From NCBI GenBank assembly GCA_035416745.1, contig DAOLNV010000004.1:73875-118982 (forward strand): DNA of 45,108 bases, written 5' to 3'. The notes below the pieces were generated by a model. That model made no database searches, was not told where the DNA came from, and saw only the letters and a program-made list of their open reading frames with translations. The translations under genes and the position numbers were made by a program. Positions 44,713-45,108 of this stretch are shown in pieces; the first letter of the stretch is position 1, and the number at the start of each line of letters is the position of its first letter. Source of the stretch: Candidatus Hydrogenedentota bacterium (GTDB lineage: Bacteria > Hydrogenedentota > Hydrogenedentia > Hydrogenedentales > SLHB01).

Positions 44713-44748
44713 CTCAATGCACTGAGCCATCCTACTCAATGCATTGAG
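44713..44748. promoter_or_regulatory. Two operator-like palindromes upstream of the TIM-barrel gene
   Basis: CTCAATGCACTGAG (44713-44726, one mismatch) and CTCAATGCATTGAG (44735-44748, perfect 14-bp palindrome) are 22 bp apart centre to centre, about two helical turns. They lie 43-78 bp upstream of the minus-strand gene starting at 44670, where a dimeric repressor could bind cooperatively. The TIM-barrel gene is the best candidate target. Confidence 0.55.
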
Positions 44749-44815
44749 ATAAGTTAATGGGCGCATCGCAGGGGGAGAAGTATCAAGCGCCCCGCAAGCC
44801 CCGTAAATTGCCGGC

Positions 44816-44885
44816 GGCTATCGATTTAGCTCCCTTGCCCCGCCCCGTCGGAACAAGGGAGCAACTGCGGCGGCGGACGATAGCC
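44816..44885. repeat. Nested inverted repeats (extended hairpin)
   Basis: GGCTATCG (44816-44823) pairs with CGATAGCC (44878-44885), and inside it GCTCCCTTG (44829-44837) pairs with CAAGGGAGC (44854-44862). Together they could form a long interrupted hairpin downstream of the partial gene on the minus strand. No T run follows, so it is not a clear terminator; an RNA structure or regulatory site is possible. Confidence 0.5.
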
Positions 44886-44900
44886 GGCCAGGTGGCCGCC

Positions 44901-45108
44901 TCAGCCTGCATCCGGCAGTTTGAGGACTTGTGCGGCGAGCGACTCGAGCTGGCGCAGGGATTCGGCCATTTCATCAGGACCGCGTGGCGTTTGTGGCGCC
45001 ATTTCGGCCAGCGGGGTGGCGTAGAACTCATCCTCGATACGTTTGGCTTGTTGGGTGAATTCCGGAGGGAACGGCCACTCCGCGCGCTCGCCGGAATCCA
45101 CGCGCGCC
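44901..45108 (-). CDS. Partial gene at the right edge, unknown function
   Basis: The frame enters from beyond the right edge and ends with a stop at 44901, so about 68 C-terminal residues are seen (...EWPFPPEFTQQAKRIEDEFYAT...LAAQVLKLPDAG). It is charged and predicted helical (RIEDEFY, MAESLRQLESLAAQVLKL) with a proline-rich start. I do not recognise a family. Its reality is supported only by codon use like its neighbours and a hairpin after the stop; the start lies outside the window. Confidence 0.4.
   Translation of the reverse strand, partial: ARVDSGERAEWPFPPEFTQQAKRIEDEFYATPLAEMAPQTPRGPDEMAESLRQLESLAAQVLKLPDAG

Overview
The window is GC-rich, gene-dense bacterial chromosome with about 34 protein genes. 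I see no tRNA, rRNA, insertion sequence or CRISPR array. The organism is probably an uncultured, Gram-negative-type, PVC-like or Hydrogenedentota-like bacterium. This is inferred from the gene style: DUF4091, DUF1080-like and LamG secreted proteins, a secreted FAD oxidoreductase, a 'DWPQWRGPNRDG' PQQ-type propeller, a PEP-CTERM protein, a pseudopilin-tailed membrane protein and a Wzm/Wzt-type exporter. No marker gene fixes the phylum.

Layout. 0.2-1.1 kb: an acyl-CoA-binding protein and a small lipoprotein. 1.1-3.6 kb (minus): a tightly overlapping pgsA-der-plsY operon for phospholipid synthesis and ribosome assembly. 3.9-5.5 kb: a PilZ-like protein coupled to a single-domain response regulator (minus), and a second response regulator behind a near-consensus promoter (plus). 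5.5-8.5 kb (minus): a CstA-type carrier followed by a secreted BNR sialidase. 9.1-12.2 kb: a membrane hybrid histidine kinase. 12.2-15.3 kb (minus): a four-gene operon (zinc-finger membrane protein, 35-residue membrane peptide, dicarboxylate/amino-acid symporter, HAD phosphatase). 15.4-20.2 kb: a PQQ-type propeller and a 1,156-residue LamG/FAD-oxidoreductase/discoidin protein. 20.4-25.2 kb: a polysaccharide ABC exporter (permease plus ATPase with substrate-binding tail), overlapped by a complete nikR, then a secreted beta-helix protein. 25.4-28.4 kb: aconitase and a LURP-one protein. 28.5-29.3 kb (minus): a PEP-CTERM protein. 30-35 kb: a chaperone block, dnaK-dnaJ then three consecutive hsp20 genes. 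35.2-38.3 kb (minus): an Mrp-DUF971 fusion and a DUF4091 protein. 38.6-41.9 kb: a secreted DUF1080-like protein and a zinc-finger hybrid kinase. 42-44.7 kb (minus): a pseudopilin-like membrane protein and a secreted TIM-barrel protein. A truncated gene runs off the right edge.

The strongest unexpected signal is regulatory. dnaK-dnaJ and the hsp20 cluster each carry a sigma-54-type -24/-12 element with exact GG-N10-GC spacing. Each also has an inverted repeat sharing the 10-mer CGTTTCAAAT about 125-140 bp further upstream, the layout expected for an enhancer-binding protein. The PEP-CTERM gene has its own sigma-54-type element. I did not see CIRCE. The dnaK leader can also form two mutually exclusive hairpins.

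A second signal is a cysteine-rich N-terminal module shared, nearly position for position, by a small membrane protein (14.5 kb) and a soluble hybrid kinase (39.4 kb). Two carbohydrate-type genes also have operator-like palindromes upstream.
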